From: Streptomyces spiralis
GTDB lineage: Bacteria; Actinomycetota; Actinomycetes; Streptomycetales; Streptomycetaceae
Direction: 5' to 3'
Length of the DNA: 64,000 nt
NCBI RefSeq assembly: GCF_014654675.1
Contig: NZ_BNBC01000031.1
Coordinates: forward strand, 52,425 to 116,424
Shown: positions 7,538 to 15,855 of the stretch, piece by piece
How the letters are laid out: the number at the start of each line of letters is the position of its first letter
Numbering within the stretch: the stretch's first letter is position 1
Program-made: the position numbers and the translations under genes
Notes under the pieces: model-generated
Databases searched by the model: none
Told to the model about the DNA's origin: nothing
What the model saw: only the letters and a program-made list of their open reading frames with translations

Positions 7538-8386
7538 GTGGCACGGAAGCTCGCCGTCATCGGGGCCGGCCTCATGGGATCCGGCATCGCCCAGGTCTCC
7601 GCTCAGGCGGGCTGGGAGGTCGTGATGCGTGACGTCACGGACGAGGCGCTCCGGCGTGGCACCGACGGCATCAAGGCCTCGTACGACAAGTTCGTCTCCA
7701 AGGGCAAGCTGGAGGCCGCCGACGCCGAGGCCGCCCTCGCCCGCATCACCACGACCACCGACCTGGACGCGGCGGCCGACGCCGACATCGTCGTCGAGGC
7801 GGTCTTCGAGAAGCTCGACGTCAAGCACGAGATCTTCCGCACGCTGGACAAGCTGGTCCGCGAGGACGCGGTGCTCGCCTCCAACACCTCCGCCATCCCG
7901 ATCACCAAGATCGCGGCCGTGACGGAGCGCCCGGAGCGGGTCGTCGGCGTGCACTTCTTCTCGCCGGTGCCGATGATGCAGCTCGTCGAGCTCGTCCGCG
8001 GCTACAAGACCAGCGACGAAACCCTCGCCACGGCACGGGAGTTCGCCGAGTCCGTCGGCAAGACCTGCATCGTCGTCAACCGCGACGTGGCCGGCTTCGT
8101 CACCACCCGGCTCATCTCCGCCCTCGTCGTCGAGGCGGCCAAGCTGTACGAGTCGGGCGTGGCCACCGCCGAGGACATCGACCTCGCCTGCAAGCTGGGC
8201 TTCGGCCACGCCATGGGACCGCTCGCCACCGCGGACCTCACCGGCGTCGACATCCTGCTGCACGCCACCAGCAACATCTACACCGAGACCCAGGACGAGA
8301 AGTTCGCCCCGCCGGAGCTGATGCGCCGGATGGTGGACGCCGGTGACATCGGCCGCAAGAGCGGGCAGGGCTTCTACAAGCACTAG
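7538..8386 (+). CDS. 3-hydroxybutyryl-CoA / 3-hydroxyacyl-CoA dehydrogenase
   Basis: This NAD-dependent enzyme oxidises 3-hydroxyacyl-CoA (or reduces acetoacetyl-CoA). The 282-residue protein starts at a GTG behind AAGGGGAG and shows the dinucleotide fold at residues 6-17 (GAGLMGSGIAQ), ADIVVEAVFE, and the family catalytic motif GVHFFSPVPMM with its His, and ends in GRKSGQGFY. It is a single-domain short enzyme, not the large FadB fusion. It is monocistronic. Function fits with the thiolase and epimerase genes farther right in acyl-CoA metabolism, though no linkage is shown. Confidence 0.93.
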   Translation: MARKLAVIGAGLMGSGIAQVSAQAGWEVVMRDVTDEALRRGTDGIKASYDKFVSKGKLEAADAEAALARITTTTDLDAAADADIVVEAVFEKLDVKHEIFRTLDKLVREDAVLASNTSAIPITKIAAVTERPERVVGVHFFSPVPMMQLVELVRGYKTSDETLATAREFAESVGKTCIVVNRDVAGFVTTRLISALVVEAAKLYESGVATAEDIDLACKLGFGHAMGPLATADLTGVDILLHATSNIYTETQDEKFAPPELMRRMVDAGDIGRKSGQGFYKH

Positions 8387-8555
8387 AACGAGCACCGACC
8401 CGGTCCGGGCCGTACAACGGCCGTCTGCCTCACCCGTGAGGGTGAATTCGGTATCGATTCGCCAACAACCAGCAACCGGACCGTCACAGAAGCAGTCAGA
8501 CGTTGCACAGCCAACCGTCACACGGAGCACGCCACCGCATTCACGGGGAGCGCAT

Positions 8556-8879
8556 ATGTACATCAGGGGCGACCACGCCGAGGTGGTCGTCGGGGGCCGC
8601 CTCGACGTCCGCAGCGCGGCGGACGCCCGTACGGTCCTGCACTCGGCCGTGGACGACGGCGCGGGCGACCTGGTCCTCGACCTGTCGGAGCTCGACTCCT
8701 GGGACGCCACCGGACTCGGCGTGATCATGGGTGTCCACCGGCGCGCCGGCCGCTGCGGCCGGCGCCTGGTGCTGCGGGCCGTACCGCCGCAGATGCAGCG
8801 CCTGCTGGTGGCCACCCGGCTGCACCGCATCCTCGCCATCGAGGGCGGCATCGGCGTGGAGTCCCTGCCCCGCGTCTGA
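8556..8879 (+). CDS. STAS-domain protein, anti-anti-sigma-like, lacking the usual phospho-serine
   Basis: A 107-residue single STAS domain: GGRLDVRSAADAR, then LVLDLSELDSWDATGLGVIMGVHRRA. In SpoIIAA and RsbV the matching loop is MDSSGLG or MDSTGLG and the first Ser after Asp is phosphorylated by the anti-sigma kinase. Here that position is Ala51 and only T52 can be phosphorylated. The ATG at 8556 follows GGGGAG. It stands alone with no kinase or phosphatase gene nearby. It may be a constitutively active antagonist, a protein phosphorylated on Thr, or a scaffold not under kinase control. Confidence 0.85.
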   Translation: MYIRGDHAEVVVGGRLDVRSAADARTVLHSAVDDGAGDLVLDLSELDSWDATGLGVIMGVHRRAGRCGRRLVLRAVPPQMQRLLVATRLHRILAIEGGIGVESLPRV

Positions 8880-8900
8880 CACCCGCCGCCGGCCCGGGGG

Positions 8901-8931
8901 GCCGCACGCCGGTGCGGCGGGAGACCCGCCG
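8901..8931 (+). terminator. Overlapping GC-rich hairpins after the STAS gene
   Basis: GCCGCAC and GTGCGGC (8901-8918, four-base loop) form one strong hairpin; CGGCGGG and CCCGCCG (8915-8931, three-base loop) form another that shares bases with the first. No T-run follows, as is common for Streptomyces terminators. The two folds exclude one another, but a simple terminator is the cautious call. Confidence 0.5.
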
Positions 8932-9223
8932 GGGCGCGGGGCGGCGCGTACCGGTGTGAACCGGGCGACGGCAGAGACCGGACGGACCGCATCGAACCGT
9001 ACGTCGCACGCAATCCTCACGAGACTGTGACGTCCCGGTCGGCGTAGCACCCCGGGCTGTCGGAGATACTGTGCGAAGGTTTAGGGTTCGGTCGCCCGCT
9101 GCCTCGCAACCCTCGAGCGGGCCCGGACCAGAAGCGACAGCGTGGTGTGCGGCAAGGCCGGGGGTGGGCTGGGTCGCCGGACTCCGCCCAGCACACGAGA
9201 CGCTTTTGGGGGGCTTGGAACCT
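8932..9223 (+). other. Intergenic region upstream of the P-loop membrane protein gene
   Basis: Together with the hairpins just before it, about 340 bp lie between the STAS gene and the next start. A 7-bp inverted repeat (GCCCGCT/AGCGGGC) spans 9094-9122 with a 15-base loop, and a run of G (9208-9213) serves as ribosome site for the ATG at 9224. No promoter is evident to me and no coding sequence is supported. Confidence 0.4.
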
Positions 9224-11851
9224 ATGGAACCCATGGACCCGAACAACCGGGATCCCGAGGGCATGGGCCATGACGGCGACGGCCACGCGCCGGGCCGGCG
9301 GCCCCCCAGGGACTCCCTCGCATCCGACTTCACACCGCACACGCCCGCACCGGCCCGCACGGTGCAGCTCGTCACGGGCGACTTCCTGCTCACCGTCAAC
9401 CCCGTCGACGGCAGCGAGATAGAGGCGTGCCCGCCCGGAGAACGCCCGGACCGGGCGACCCGGTACACGGCGGCCGATCGCGCCGACGCCGACCGCGCGG
9501 CCAGGCCGCCCGTCCCGCCCGGACCCGCCCCGTCCGCGGAGCCGCTGCTGGAGCGCCAGGACGAACGCGAGCGGCTGGTACGGCTGCTCGCCCGCGGCCG
9601 CTCGGTGCGCCTGACCGGACCCGGCGGCTCCGGCCGCACCAGCCTCCTCGACCTGGTCGCCGAGGACTGCGAGGATCTCGCCCCCGACGGCGTCGTCCGC
9701 CTCACCGGCCACCGCCGCACGGTCACCGACCTGCTGCACGACCTCTTCCACGCCGTGCACGACGCGCCCCGGCACCGCCCGGGCCGGGACGAACTGCTCG
9801 AGTACGTCCGTGAGATCGGCGCGGTCGTCGTCCTGGACGACATCGAGTTCGGCGGCAGCGCCCTGGACGAACTCCTCGACGCCACCCCCGAGTGCGCCTT
9901 CCTGATCGCCGCCACCCCCGACGTGCCGGCGCCGTCCGCCGAGTCCGCCGTCGAGGAGGTCTTCCTCGGCGGCCTGGACCGGGCCGCCGGCGTCGAACTC
10001 ATCGAGCGCGGCGTCGGCCGGGTGCTCACCGAGGACGAGGCCAACTGGGCCGGCGACCTCTGGTTCGAGTCGGAGGGCCTGCCCCTGCGCTTCGTCCAGG
10101 CCGGCGCCCTGCTGCGCCAGCGCGACCGGCTGCGGGCCGGCACCGACGCCGTCGAGGAGTTCGGCGTCTTCGCCGACGCCCCGCCCACGGACGCCCCGTT
10201 CGACGGGGGCGGCGACGACGTGCCCCTGCCCTCGCTCGGCGAGGCCGCCGCGCCCGCCCCGCTGCTCGCCTCCCGGCTCAGCGCCTCCGCCCGTGCCACC
10301 CTGCGCTTCGCCGTCGCACTCGGCGGCGAGGTGCCCCACCAGGCCCACCTGCCCGCGCTGGTCGGCGACACCCACGCCGACGCCGCGCTGGGCGAGCTGG
10401 CGAGCTGCGGCCTGGTCTCCCCGGCCGGCTCCCGCCACCGGCTCGCCGCCGGGGTCCTCACCCAGCTGGAGGCCGCCGGATACGGCGACGACGCCGAGGA
10501 ACAGGCCCACACCGCCGCCCAGCACTACGCCTGGTGGGCCGGCCACCCCTCGGTCACGCCCGAGCGGGTCGCCGCCGAGGCGGACGCCCTGCTGGCCGCG
10601 CTGGCCGTGCTCGTCCCCGCCACCACGCCACCCGGTGAGGGCGAGGGCGAGGGGGAGGAGAGCATCGCCGTCCGGCTCGCCCGCACCGCCGCTCCCGCGT
10701 TTGCCGCGGGCCTCAACTGGGGCGCCTGGGAACGCGCGCTGCGCTTCGGCGCGGAGGCCTCCCGGCTCTCCGGCGAGGTCGCCGACCAGGCCTACTTCCA
10801 CCACGAGCTGGGCATCGTCGCGCTCTGCGGCGGCCTGCTGGACCGGGCCCGCGCCGAACTGGAGGCGTCCATCGGGCTGCGCGGCGCCCTCGCCGACAAG
10901 CGCGGCACCGTCGCCGGCCGCCGCGCCCTCGCCCTGGTCGCCGACCGCTCCGGCACGACCCCGGGTCCGGCCGCCCTGCCGGGCTTCGGCGCGATGGCCG
11001 GGGAGGAGGTGCCCGACGCCCGCACCGAGGAGTCCGCCTCGCCGCCCGGTGGCGTCCCCGCCCCCTTCCCGGCGCTCCAGCGGCCCGGTGACGAGACCAC
11101 CACACTGGTCACCTACCAGCCCTCGGCCGCGGGCTCGGCCTCCGCCTCGTACGCCTCCTCGCCGGACGCCCCGGCGAAGCACCGGGTCGGGCTCAAGGGC
11201 CTGGCCCGGCGCAACCTGGTGGCGGCGGGCGCGGGCGCGCTGCTCGTGGCCGTCCTCGGCACGGTGGTGACGCTCGGCGCCACCTCCCACAACGACGCCA
11301 ACGACCCCTCCGACAAGGTCGGCGTCAACCCGTCCGCCAGCCAGGGCGCGGACGACGACAGCCTGGACGCCGACACCCCGCAGAACGGCGGCGGCGACAC
11401 CGGCACCGGCCACGGGACCACCCCCGGCACCACCAGCAGCCCCACCAACCCGGGCCCCGACGGCACCTACGGCACGTCGGACGACCCGACGCCGCCGGCC
11501 GACGCCGCCGGGCCGTCGGACGACCCGAGCGGGACGAAGGGTCCAGGGGGCGGTACGTCGAGCAGGCCGCCGACCTCGCCGACTTCGACGCGGTCGACGC
11601 CCACGAAGCCGACCACGTCGCCGTCGAAGTCGCCCCCGTCGCCTTCGGCCTCCCCGTCGAAGTCGCCGACCCCGACGCCGACGCCGTCTCAGTCCGAGAC
11701 CTCGACCACGAGCCCGCAGACCACCGACTCCGCCAGCGGCTCCGCCCCCACCCGCACCGCCACCTCCAGCGCCCCCGCCACCTCCAGCAGCTCGACGAGC
11801 GGCGACGCGGAGTCGGGCTCCCCGAGCAGCGGCTCCGGCTCGGTGATCTGA
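9224..11851 (+). CDS. Large P-loop ATPase-like protein with a membrane anchor and Ser/Thr/Pro-rich tail
   Basis: This 875-residue protein begins with a polar stretch, then a P-loop domain from about residue 115 with a Walker A of the form GPGGSGRTS (132-140; R138 replaces the usual Lys) and a Walker B-like VVVLDDIEF, followed by helical regions with winged-helix/TPR character as in STAND and NB-ARC proteins. One membrane helix lies near 663-685, followed by a tail of about 190 residues made of Asp/Gly, then Ser/Thr/Pro. The tail should be outside the cell, the ATPase inside. The ATG at 9224 is chosen over upstream starts because of the G-run before it; another ATG follows three codons later. 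The role is unknown. Confidence 0.75.
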   Translation: MEPMDPNNRDPEGMGHDGDGHAPGRRPPRDSLASDFTPHTPAPARTVQLVTGDFLLTVNPVDGSEIEACPPGERPDRATRYTAADRADADRAARPPVPPGPAPSAEPLLERQDERERLVRLLARGRSVRLTGPGGSGRTSLLDLVAEDCEDLAPDGVVRLTGHRRTVTDLLHDLFHAVHDAPRHRPGRDELLEYVREIGAVVVLDDIEFGGSALDELLDATPECAFLIAATPDVPAPSAESAVEEVFLGGLDRAAGVELIERGVGRVLTEDEANWAGDLWFESEGLPLRFVQAGALLRQRDRLRAGTDAVEEFGVFADAPPTDAPFDGGGDDVPLPSLGEAAAPAPLLASRLSASARATLRFAVALGGEVPHQAHLPALVGDTHADAALGELASCGLVSPAGSRHRLAAGVLTQLEAAGYGDDAEEQAHTAAQHYAWWAGHPSVTPERVAAEADALLAALAVLVPATTPPGEGEGEGEESIAVRLARTAAPAFAAGLNWGAWERALRFGAEASRLSGEVADQAYFHHELGIVALCGGLLDRARAELEASIGLRGALADKRGTVAGRRALALVADRSGTTPGPAALPGFGAMAGEEVPDARTEESASPPGGVPAPFPALQRPGDETTTLVTYQPSAAGSASASYASSPDAPAKHRVGLKGLARRNLVAAGAGALLVAVLGTVVTLGATSHNDANDPSDKVGVNPSASQGADDDSLDADTPQNGGGDTGTGHGTTPGTTSSPTNPGPDGTYGTSDDPTPPADAAGPSDDPSGTKGPGGGTSSRPPTSPTSTRSTPTKPTTSPSKSPPSPSASPSKSPTPTPTPSQSETSTTSPQTTDSASGSAPTRTATSSAPATSSSSTSGDAESGSPSSGSGSVI

Positions 11852-11860
11852 GGCACAACA

Positions 11861-11899
11861 CGGAAGGGTCCGACCCGTGTCACGGGTCGGACCCTTCCG
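11861..11899. terminator. Bidirectional terminator between convergent genes
   Basis: A perfect 19-bp inverted repeat (11861-11879 and 11881-11899; arms begin CGGAAGGGTCCGACC) lies between the stop of the P-loop protein and the stop of nucS. It will form a very stable hairpin in either transcript. Confidence 0.85.
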
Positions 11900-11920
11900 C
11901 CTCGAGCGCTGCCGCTGCTC

Positions 11921-12592
11921 TCAGAACAGCCGCAGCTTGTCGTCCTCGATGCCGCGCAGCGCGTCGTAGTCCAGCACCTGGCAGCCGATGCCGCGGTCGG
12001 TGGCCAGCACCCGGGCCTGCGGCTTGATCTCCTGCGCGGCGAAGACGCCGCGCACCGGGGCGAGGTGCGGGTCGCGGTTCAGCAGCTCCAGATAGCGGGT
12101 GAGCTGCTCCACGCCGTCGATCTCGCCGCGCCGCTTGATCTCCACCGCGACGGTCTGCCCCTCGCCGTCCCGGCACAGGATGTCCACCGGGCCGATGGCC
12201 GTCATGTACTCGCGCCGGATGAGCGTGTAGCCCTCGCCGAGCGTCTCGATGCGGTCGGCCAGGAGTTCCTGGAGGTGCGCCTCCACGCCGTCCTTGATCA
12301 GCCCCGGATCCACGCCGAGTTCGTGCGAGGAGTCGTGCAGGATCTCCTCCATCGTGATGATGAGCTTCTCGCCCGCCTTGTTGACGACGGTCCACACGCC
12401 CTCTTCGTCGCCGGTGCCCTCCTTCAGGGTGCACGGCGGCGACATCCAGTTCAGGGGCTTGTAGGCGCGGTCGTCCGCGTGGATCGAGACGCTGCCGTCC
12501 GCCTTGACCAGGATCAGGCGGGGCGCTGACGGGAGGTGGGCGGTGAGCCGGCCCGCGTAGTCGACGGAGCAGCGGGCAATGACGAGACGCAT
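11921..12592 (-). CDS. nucS: Mismatch-specific endonuclease NucS (EndoMS)
   Basis: NucS cuts both strands at G-T, G-G and T-T mismatches and provides the non-MutSL mismatch repair of Actinobacteria. The 223-residue protein has the N-terminal beta domain (MRLVIARCSVDYAGRL), and a C-terminal RecB-like nuclease core in which GPVDILC supplies the Asp and VAVEIKRRG the Glu and Lys. The last residues, DKLRLF, match the clamp-binding tail of actinobacterial NucS. Start ATG at 12592. It is monocistronic and convergent with the preceding gene. Confidence 0.95.
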   Translation of the reverse strand: MRLVIARCSVDYAGRLTAHLPSAPRLILVKADGSVSIHADDRAYKPLNWMSPPCTLKEGTGDEEGVWTVVNKAGEKLIITMEEILHDSSHELGVDPGLIKDGVEAHLQELLADRIETLGEGYTLIRREYMTAIGPVDILCRDGEGQTVAVEIKRRGEIDGVEQLTRYLELLNRDPHLAPVRGVFAAQEIKPQARVLATDRGIGCQVLDYDALRGIEDDKLRLF

Positions 12593-12893
12593 GGTCCGCA
12601 ACGCTACTCGACGCACCGGGCCGCGCGCGATTCGGTCACCGGGACCCCCTTCCCGGCGGTCGACCGGCCCCTTGTGGGTCGCCCCATTTTTCCCTGGATC
12701 ACCCGTGTTCACTTATGGCCGATTGTGTGCCCAACCCGCCCTGTCTGTACGTGCATTCGCCTGGTGGGGCCTCGTTTCGTTGCCTACCGTAGAGAACGGG
12801 AGGTCGCGATGTGTGTACGCACCGTGTTCGGTATCGCTCACTCCCTTATCTGTCCGGCAACCCCTGCTCACCGGGGGTGCGAGAGGAGAACCC
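12593..12893 (+). other. Divergent promoter region between nucS and the SCO5389-family gene
   Basis: This 301-bp region holds the promoters of two divergent genes. A short inverted repeat (CCCCTG..CCGGGGG, 12861-12877) lies just before the GAGAGGAG ribosome site of the right-hand gene. A possible -10 is TACCGT at 12785-12790. I see no small gene. Confidence 0.35.
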
Positions 12894-13286
12894 ATGTCGC
12901 TCGACGTCTCACCGGCCCTACTGGAACAGGCCGAGCGAGGCGAGGTCGACGAAGCTGAATTCGTCGACTGCGTCCGGACCTCCCTGCCCTACGCATGGGA
13001 GATGATCAGCTCCCTGGTGGCCCAGCTGAAGGTGGACGGCGGAGAGTTCGCCGACAACCAGACGCCGCCGCCGAGTGAGCAGCATCGCGGTCAGCTGCTG
13101 CGTGCGCTCGCTAGTGACGCCATACGAGGCGCGCTGCAGCGGCACTTCGGTGTCCGGCTGGCCTTCCAGAACTGCCACCGGGTGGCGGTCTTCCCGCTGG
13201 ACGCCTCGGCCGACGAGAGGCTGGCGAAGTTCACGTCGGTGCGCGCCCAGCTGCTCAACCAGTCACCGGAGCTCAGGGACTGCTGA
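12894..13286 (+). CDS. SCO5389-family conserved protein
   Basis: A 130-residue cytoplasmic protein starting at an ATG behind GAGAGGAG. It is acidic in the N-terminal half (LLEQAERGEVDEAEFVDCVRTSLPYAWEMI) and ends with a FGVRLAFQNCHRVAVFPLDAS segment. It has no signal peptide, membrane helix or catalytic motif I can name. It belongs, as I recall, to a Streptomyces family named after S. coelicolor SCO5389. No function is known to me. Confidence 0.8.
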   Translation: MSLDVSPALLEQAERGEVDEAEFVDCVRTSLPYAWEMISSLVAQLKVDGGEFADNQTPPPSEQHRGQLLRALASDAIRGALQRHFGVRLAFQNCHRVAVFPLDASADERLAKFTSVRAQLLNQSPELRDC

Positions 13287-13370
13287 GGGGGCAGTTGTCT
13301 GCTTGCCGCTCCGCACGCGGGAGGTGCATCAAGTGCCGGGGCGGCAAGCCCTCCGGTGACGGCCGCCGGC

Positions 13371-14399
13371 TCAGCCGAGGTGGGGGAGTACCTCGGCGCC
13401 GAGCCGGCGTACGTTCTCCTCGGTCGCCGCGAGGTCGCCCGAGCCCTCGACGAGCAGGGCGAACCTGGAGATGCCGGTCCGCTCGGCGGTCGCCGCCAGC
13501 CGGTCGGCGCACAGGCGCGGGGTGCCCACGGGGTGCAGCCCGCAGAGCAGCTCCGTGTAGGCCAGCGGATCGCGCATCCGTCGGCTGCGGCCGTCCACCG
13601 TGACATGCGCGTCCAGCCCCTGTTTCAGCCAGCCCGGCATCGCTTTCAGCAGGGTCTCGGCCGCGTCCGTGCGCCGGTCCGCGATCTGGCAGACGCCTGC
13701 CGAGACATGCGCGGCGCCCCGGATCTCCTCCCCGGACCGTCCGGCCGCCCGTGCGCAGCGCCGCCACAGGGCGATCATCTCGGCCTTCTCCTCGTCCCCG
13801 ACATGCATCCCGAGGAGCATGGGCAGCCCGCGCTCGGCGGCCAGCCGCACGCTCGCCGGGGAGGTGCACGCGACGACGACCTCGGGGCCCGGGACCTCGT
13901 GCAGCGCCTCCGAGGGGCGGGGCACGACGGGGACCTCCCGGAAGCTGAATCGTTCCCCCGAGGCCGACACCGACGCGTCGCGCAGCCAGCGGACCAGCAG
14001 ATCGAGTGATTCCGGAAACCCCTCCTCGTACGCCTCGAGACCGGTCCCGAACACCTCCAGGTCGACCCACGGACCGCCGCGTCCCACGCCCAGCGAGAAC
14101 CGGCCGCCGCTCGTCACGTGCAGCAGCGCGGCCTGCTCGCCGAGCGCCACCGGGTGGACCGTGGGGAGCACGCTGACCGCCGTCCCCACCCTCAGCCGGC
14201 GGGTACGGCCGAGCAGCAGCGCGGCCAGGGTGATGGCCGACGGGCACGTCCCGTACGGTACGAAGTGGTGCTCGGCCAGCCAGACCGCGTCCAGCCCCGC
14301 CTCCTCGGCGACCTCGGCCGTACGGACCGCGCGGTGCAGCGCCTCCCCCTGGCCCTGGCCCGGGAACTGGGCGGCCAACACGAAACTTCCTACGCGCAT
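13371..14399 (-). CDS. LLM-class flavin-dependent oxidoreductase (luciferase-like)
   Basis: This 342-residue protein has the bacterial luciferase TIM-barrel pattern: EAGLDAVWLAEHHFVPYG near residue 35-55, then LRVGTAVSVLPTVHPVALGEQAALL, and SGGRFSLGVGRGG around the F420/FMN site. Such enzymes are FMN- or F420-dependent monooxygenases or reductases; the substrate cannot be named. The first ATG, 14399, is preceded by AGGAAAAGC and gives the expected MRVGSFVLAAQFPG start; the longer open frame upstream lacks support. It stands alone. Confidence 0.88.
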   Translation of the reverse strand: MRVGSFVLAAQFPGQGQGEALHRAVRTAEVAEEAGLDAVWLAEHHFVPYGTCPSAITLAALLLGRTRRLRVGTAVSVLPTVHPVALGEQAALLHVTSGGRFSLGVGRGGPWVDLEVFGTGLEAYEEGFPESLDLLVRWLRDASVSASGERFSFREVPVVPRPSEALHEVPGPEVVVACTSPASVRLAAERGLPMLLGMHVGDEEKAEMIALWRRCARAAGRSGEEIRGAAHVSAGVCQIADRRTDAAETLLKAMPGWLKQGLDAHVTVDGRSRRMRDPLAYTELLCGLHPVGTPRLCADRLAATAERTGISRFALLVEGSGDLAATEENVRRLGAEVLPHLG

Positions 14400-14643
14400 T
14401 GCTTTTCCTGCTTCCTCGGCTCCGACGCGGAGCTCCCCCACCGGGCATAACCGCACGACACGTGACGAGGACACGGCCTGGCGAAGGGATTTCCGGATTG
14501 TCTGTGGAATCGGACGTCCTCGAGGGCGAGTTGACAGGATTTGGTCGGCTATTCGGATCGTGGCGGATCCGGACGTATGCCCTTGTCGGCGCCGCGTACG
14601 CTGGAGGCGAACCCGTCCTTCAGCAGAACCGGTGAGGTGTCCC

Positions 14644-14976
14644 GTGTCCCCGCGTCGCAACCGCCCCAAGGGAGCCGGCTCGTCCGGCCGGAGCGCCGAG
14701 GACGACGCGGCGAGCCGTTACGGCGGCTGGCAGTCCACGGAGAACTGGCAGGGCGAGGAGTGGAGCGTGCGCCATGTCGCGGGCGCCAGCGCGGCGGGCA
14801 AGACCTACCGCTGCCCGGGCTGCGACCAGGTGATCGGCTCGGGCGTCCCGCACGTGGTGGCCTGGCCCGAGCACGCCGGGGTGGACGACCGCAGGCACTG
14901 GCACAAGGCCTGCTGGAACGCGAAGGACCGCCGCACCACGCGGGTGCGGCGGTCCCGTGACGCGCCGAGGTTCTGA
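14644..14976 (+). CDS. Small zinc-site protein of unknown function
   Basis: A 110-residue protein from a GTG preceded by GGTGAGG. The first 40 residues are basic and Arg/Ser-rich. The middle carries a CPGC motif followed about 30 residues later by RRHWHKACWN, forming a likely CxxC...HxxxHxxC metal site, and the end is again Arg-rich. Size and spacing suggest a zinc ribbon that may bind nucleic acid. It is convergent with the ABC operon, only three bases apart from its stop. Confidence 0.75.
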   Translation: MSPRRNRPKGAGSSGRSAEDDAASRYGGWQSTENWQGEEWSVRHVAGASAAGKTYRCPGCDQVIGSGVPHVVAWPEHAGVDDRRHWHKACWNAKDRRTTRVRRSRDAPRF

Positions 14977-14979
14977 ACC

Positions 14980-15855
14980 CTAGACGTCCCGTTTCTGCAG
15001 CAGCGCCAAGGCGCCGGCGGCGGCGACCACCGTCGCGCCCAGGATGATCCACAGCGGATCCCAGCCCGAAGGGCCGGAGCGGCTCAGGGAGTTGGAGTAG
15101 AACACGCTCAACTGGTTCGGGATGGAGTACTCGAACAGGGCCTGGCGCACCTTCTCCAGCGACTGCGTGAACATGAACAGCGCGATGACCAGCGGGGCGA
15201 GGACCACACCGATCATGATGGTGATGCCGCCCGCCGAGTGCCGCAGCACCGAGCCGACGAGCAGCGACAGAAGGCCGAGCAGGGCCATGTAGAGGCTGAC
15301 GCCGACCGTGCCCTTGAACCACTCCGCGCCGGTCGGCTGCCGGGCGCCACTGCCTTCCAGCAGGGCCATCTGGAGGAAGGCGACCACTGCCGTGGACACC
15401 AGGGTGATCGTGAAGGCGACCAGGAAGAACACCAGCGCCTTCGCCGCGAGCACCCGCCCCCGGCTGGGGCACGCCGTCATCGTCGTGCGGATCATGCCGG
15501 TGCCGTACTCGGAGGCCGTGGTCAGCACGCCGAGCGTGATGAGGCAGATGCTGCCGAGCAGCAGCCCGAAGAAGCCCAGCGACAGCGGGTTCTCGTCACC
15601 GGAGAGGTCCGACGAGGAGTTGGCGATCACCAGACCGGTCAGCAGCCCGATCCCGAGCACGAGCAGGACGAACACACCGAGCGTCCACATGGTGGAGCGC
15701 ACCGACTTGATTTTCGTCCACTCCGAGGCGAGGGCGTGCCCGAGGTGCGTACGGACCACGGGGATCGGCGAGGTGTAACCGGGGTACGGGCTGCCGGCCG
15801 CCGCCTCCCAGGCGGGCGGCGCGGCCTGCGGCATCGGAGTCTGCGGCGTGCTCAT
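14980..15855 (-). CDS. ABC transporter permease, pair A
   Basis: The 291-residue protein has a Pro/Ala-rich cytoplasmic start of about 40 residues, then ASEWTKIKSVRSTMWTL, the typical start of ABC-2-type permeases of this class, and about six membrane helices. ATG at 15855 overlaps the stop of the ATPase gene by four bases, so the two are coupled. It is a paralogue of the permease at 17260 (SEWTKIRSV and EYGTGMIRT-like motifs are shared). The substrate is unknown. Confidence 0.9.
   Translation of the reverse strand: MSTPQTPMPQAAPPAWEAAAGSPYPGYTSPIPVVRTHLGHALASEWTKIKSVRSTMWTLGVFVLLVLGIGLLTGLVIANSSSDLSGDENPLSLGFFGLLLGSICLITLGVLTTASEYGTGMIRTTMTACPSRGRVLAAKALVFFLVAFTITLVSTAVVAFLQMALLEGSGARQPTGAEWFKGTVGVSLYMALLGLLSLLVGSVLRHSAGGITIMIGVVLAPLVIALFMFTQSLEKVRQALFEYSIPNQLSVFYSNSLSRSGPSGWDPLWIILGATVVAAAGALALLQKRDV

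Noticed and set aside
9017..11413. A long reverse-strand frame opposite the P-loop protein
   Set aside because: Composition is that of a complementary-strand frame (Gly/Arg/Gln-rich) with no start signal.
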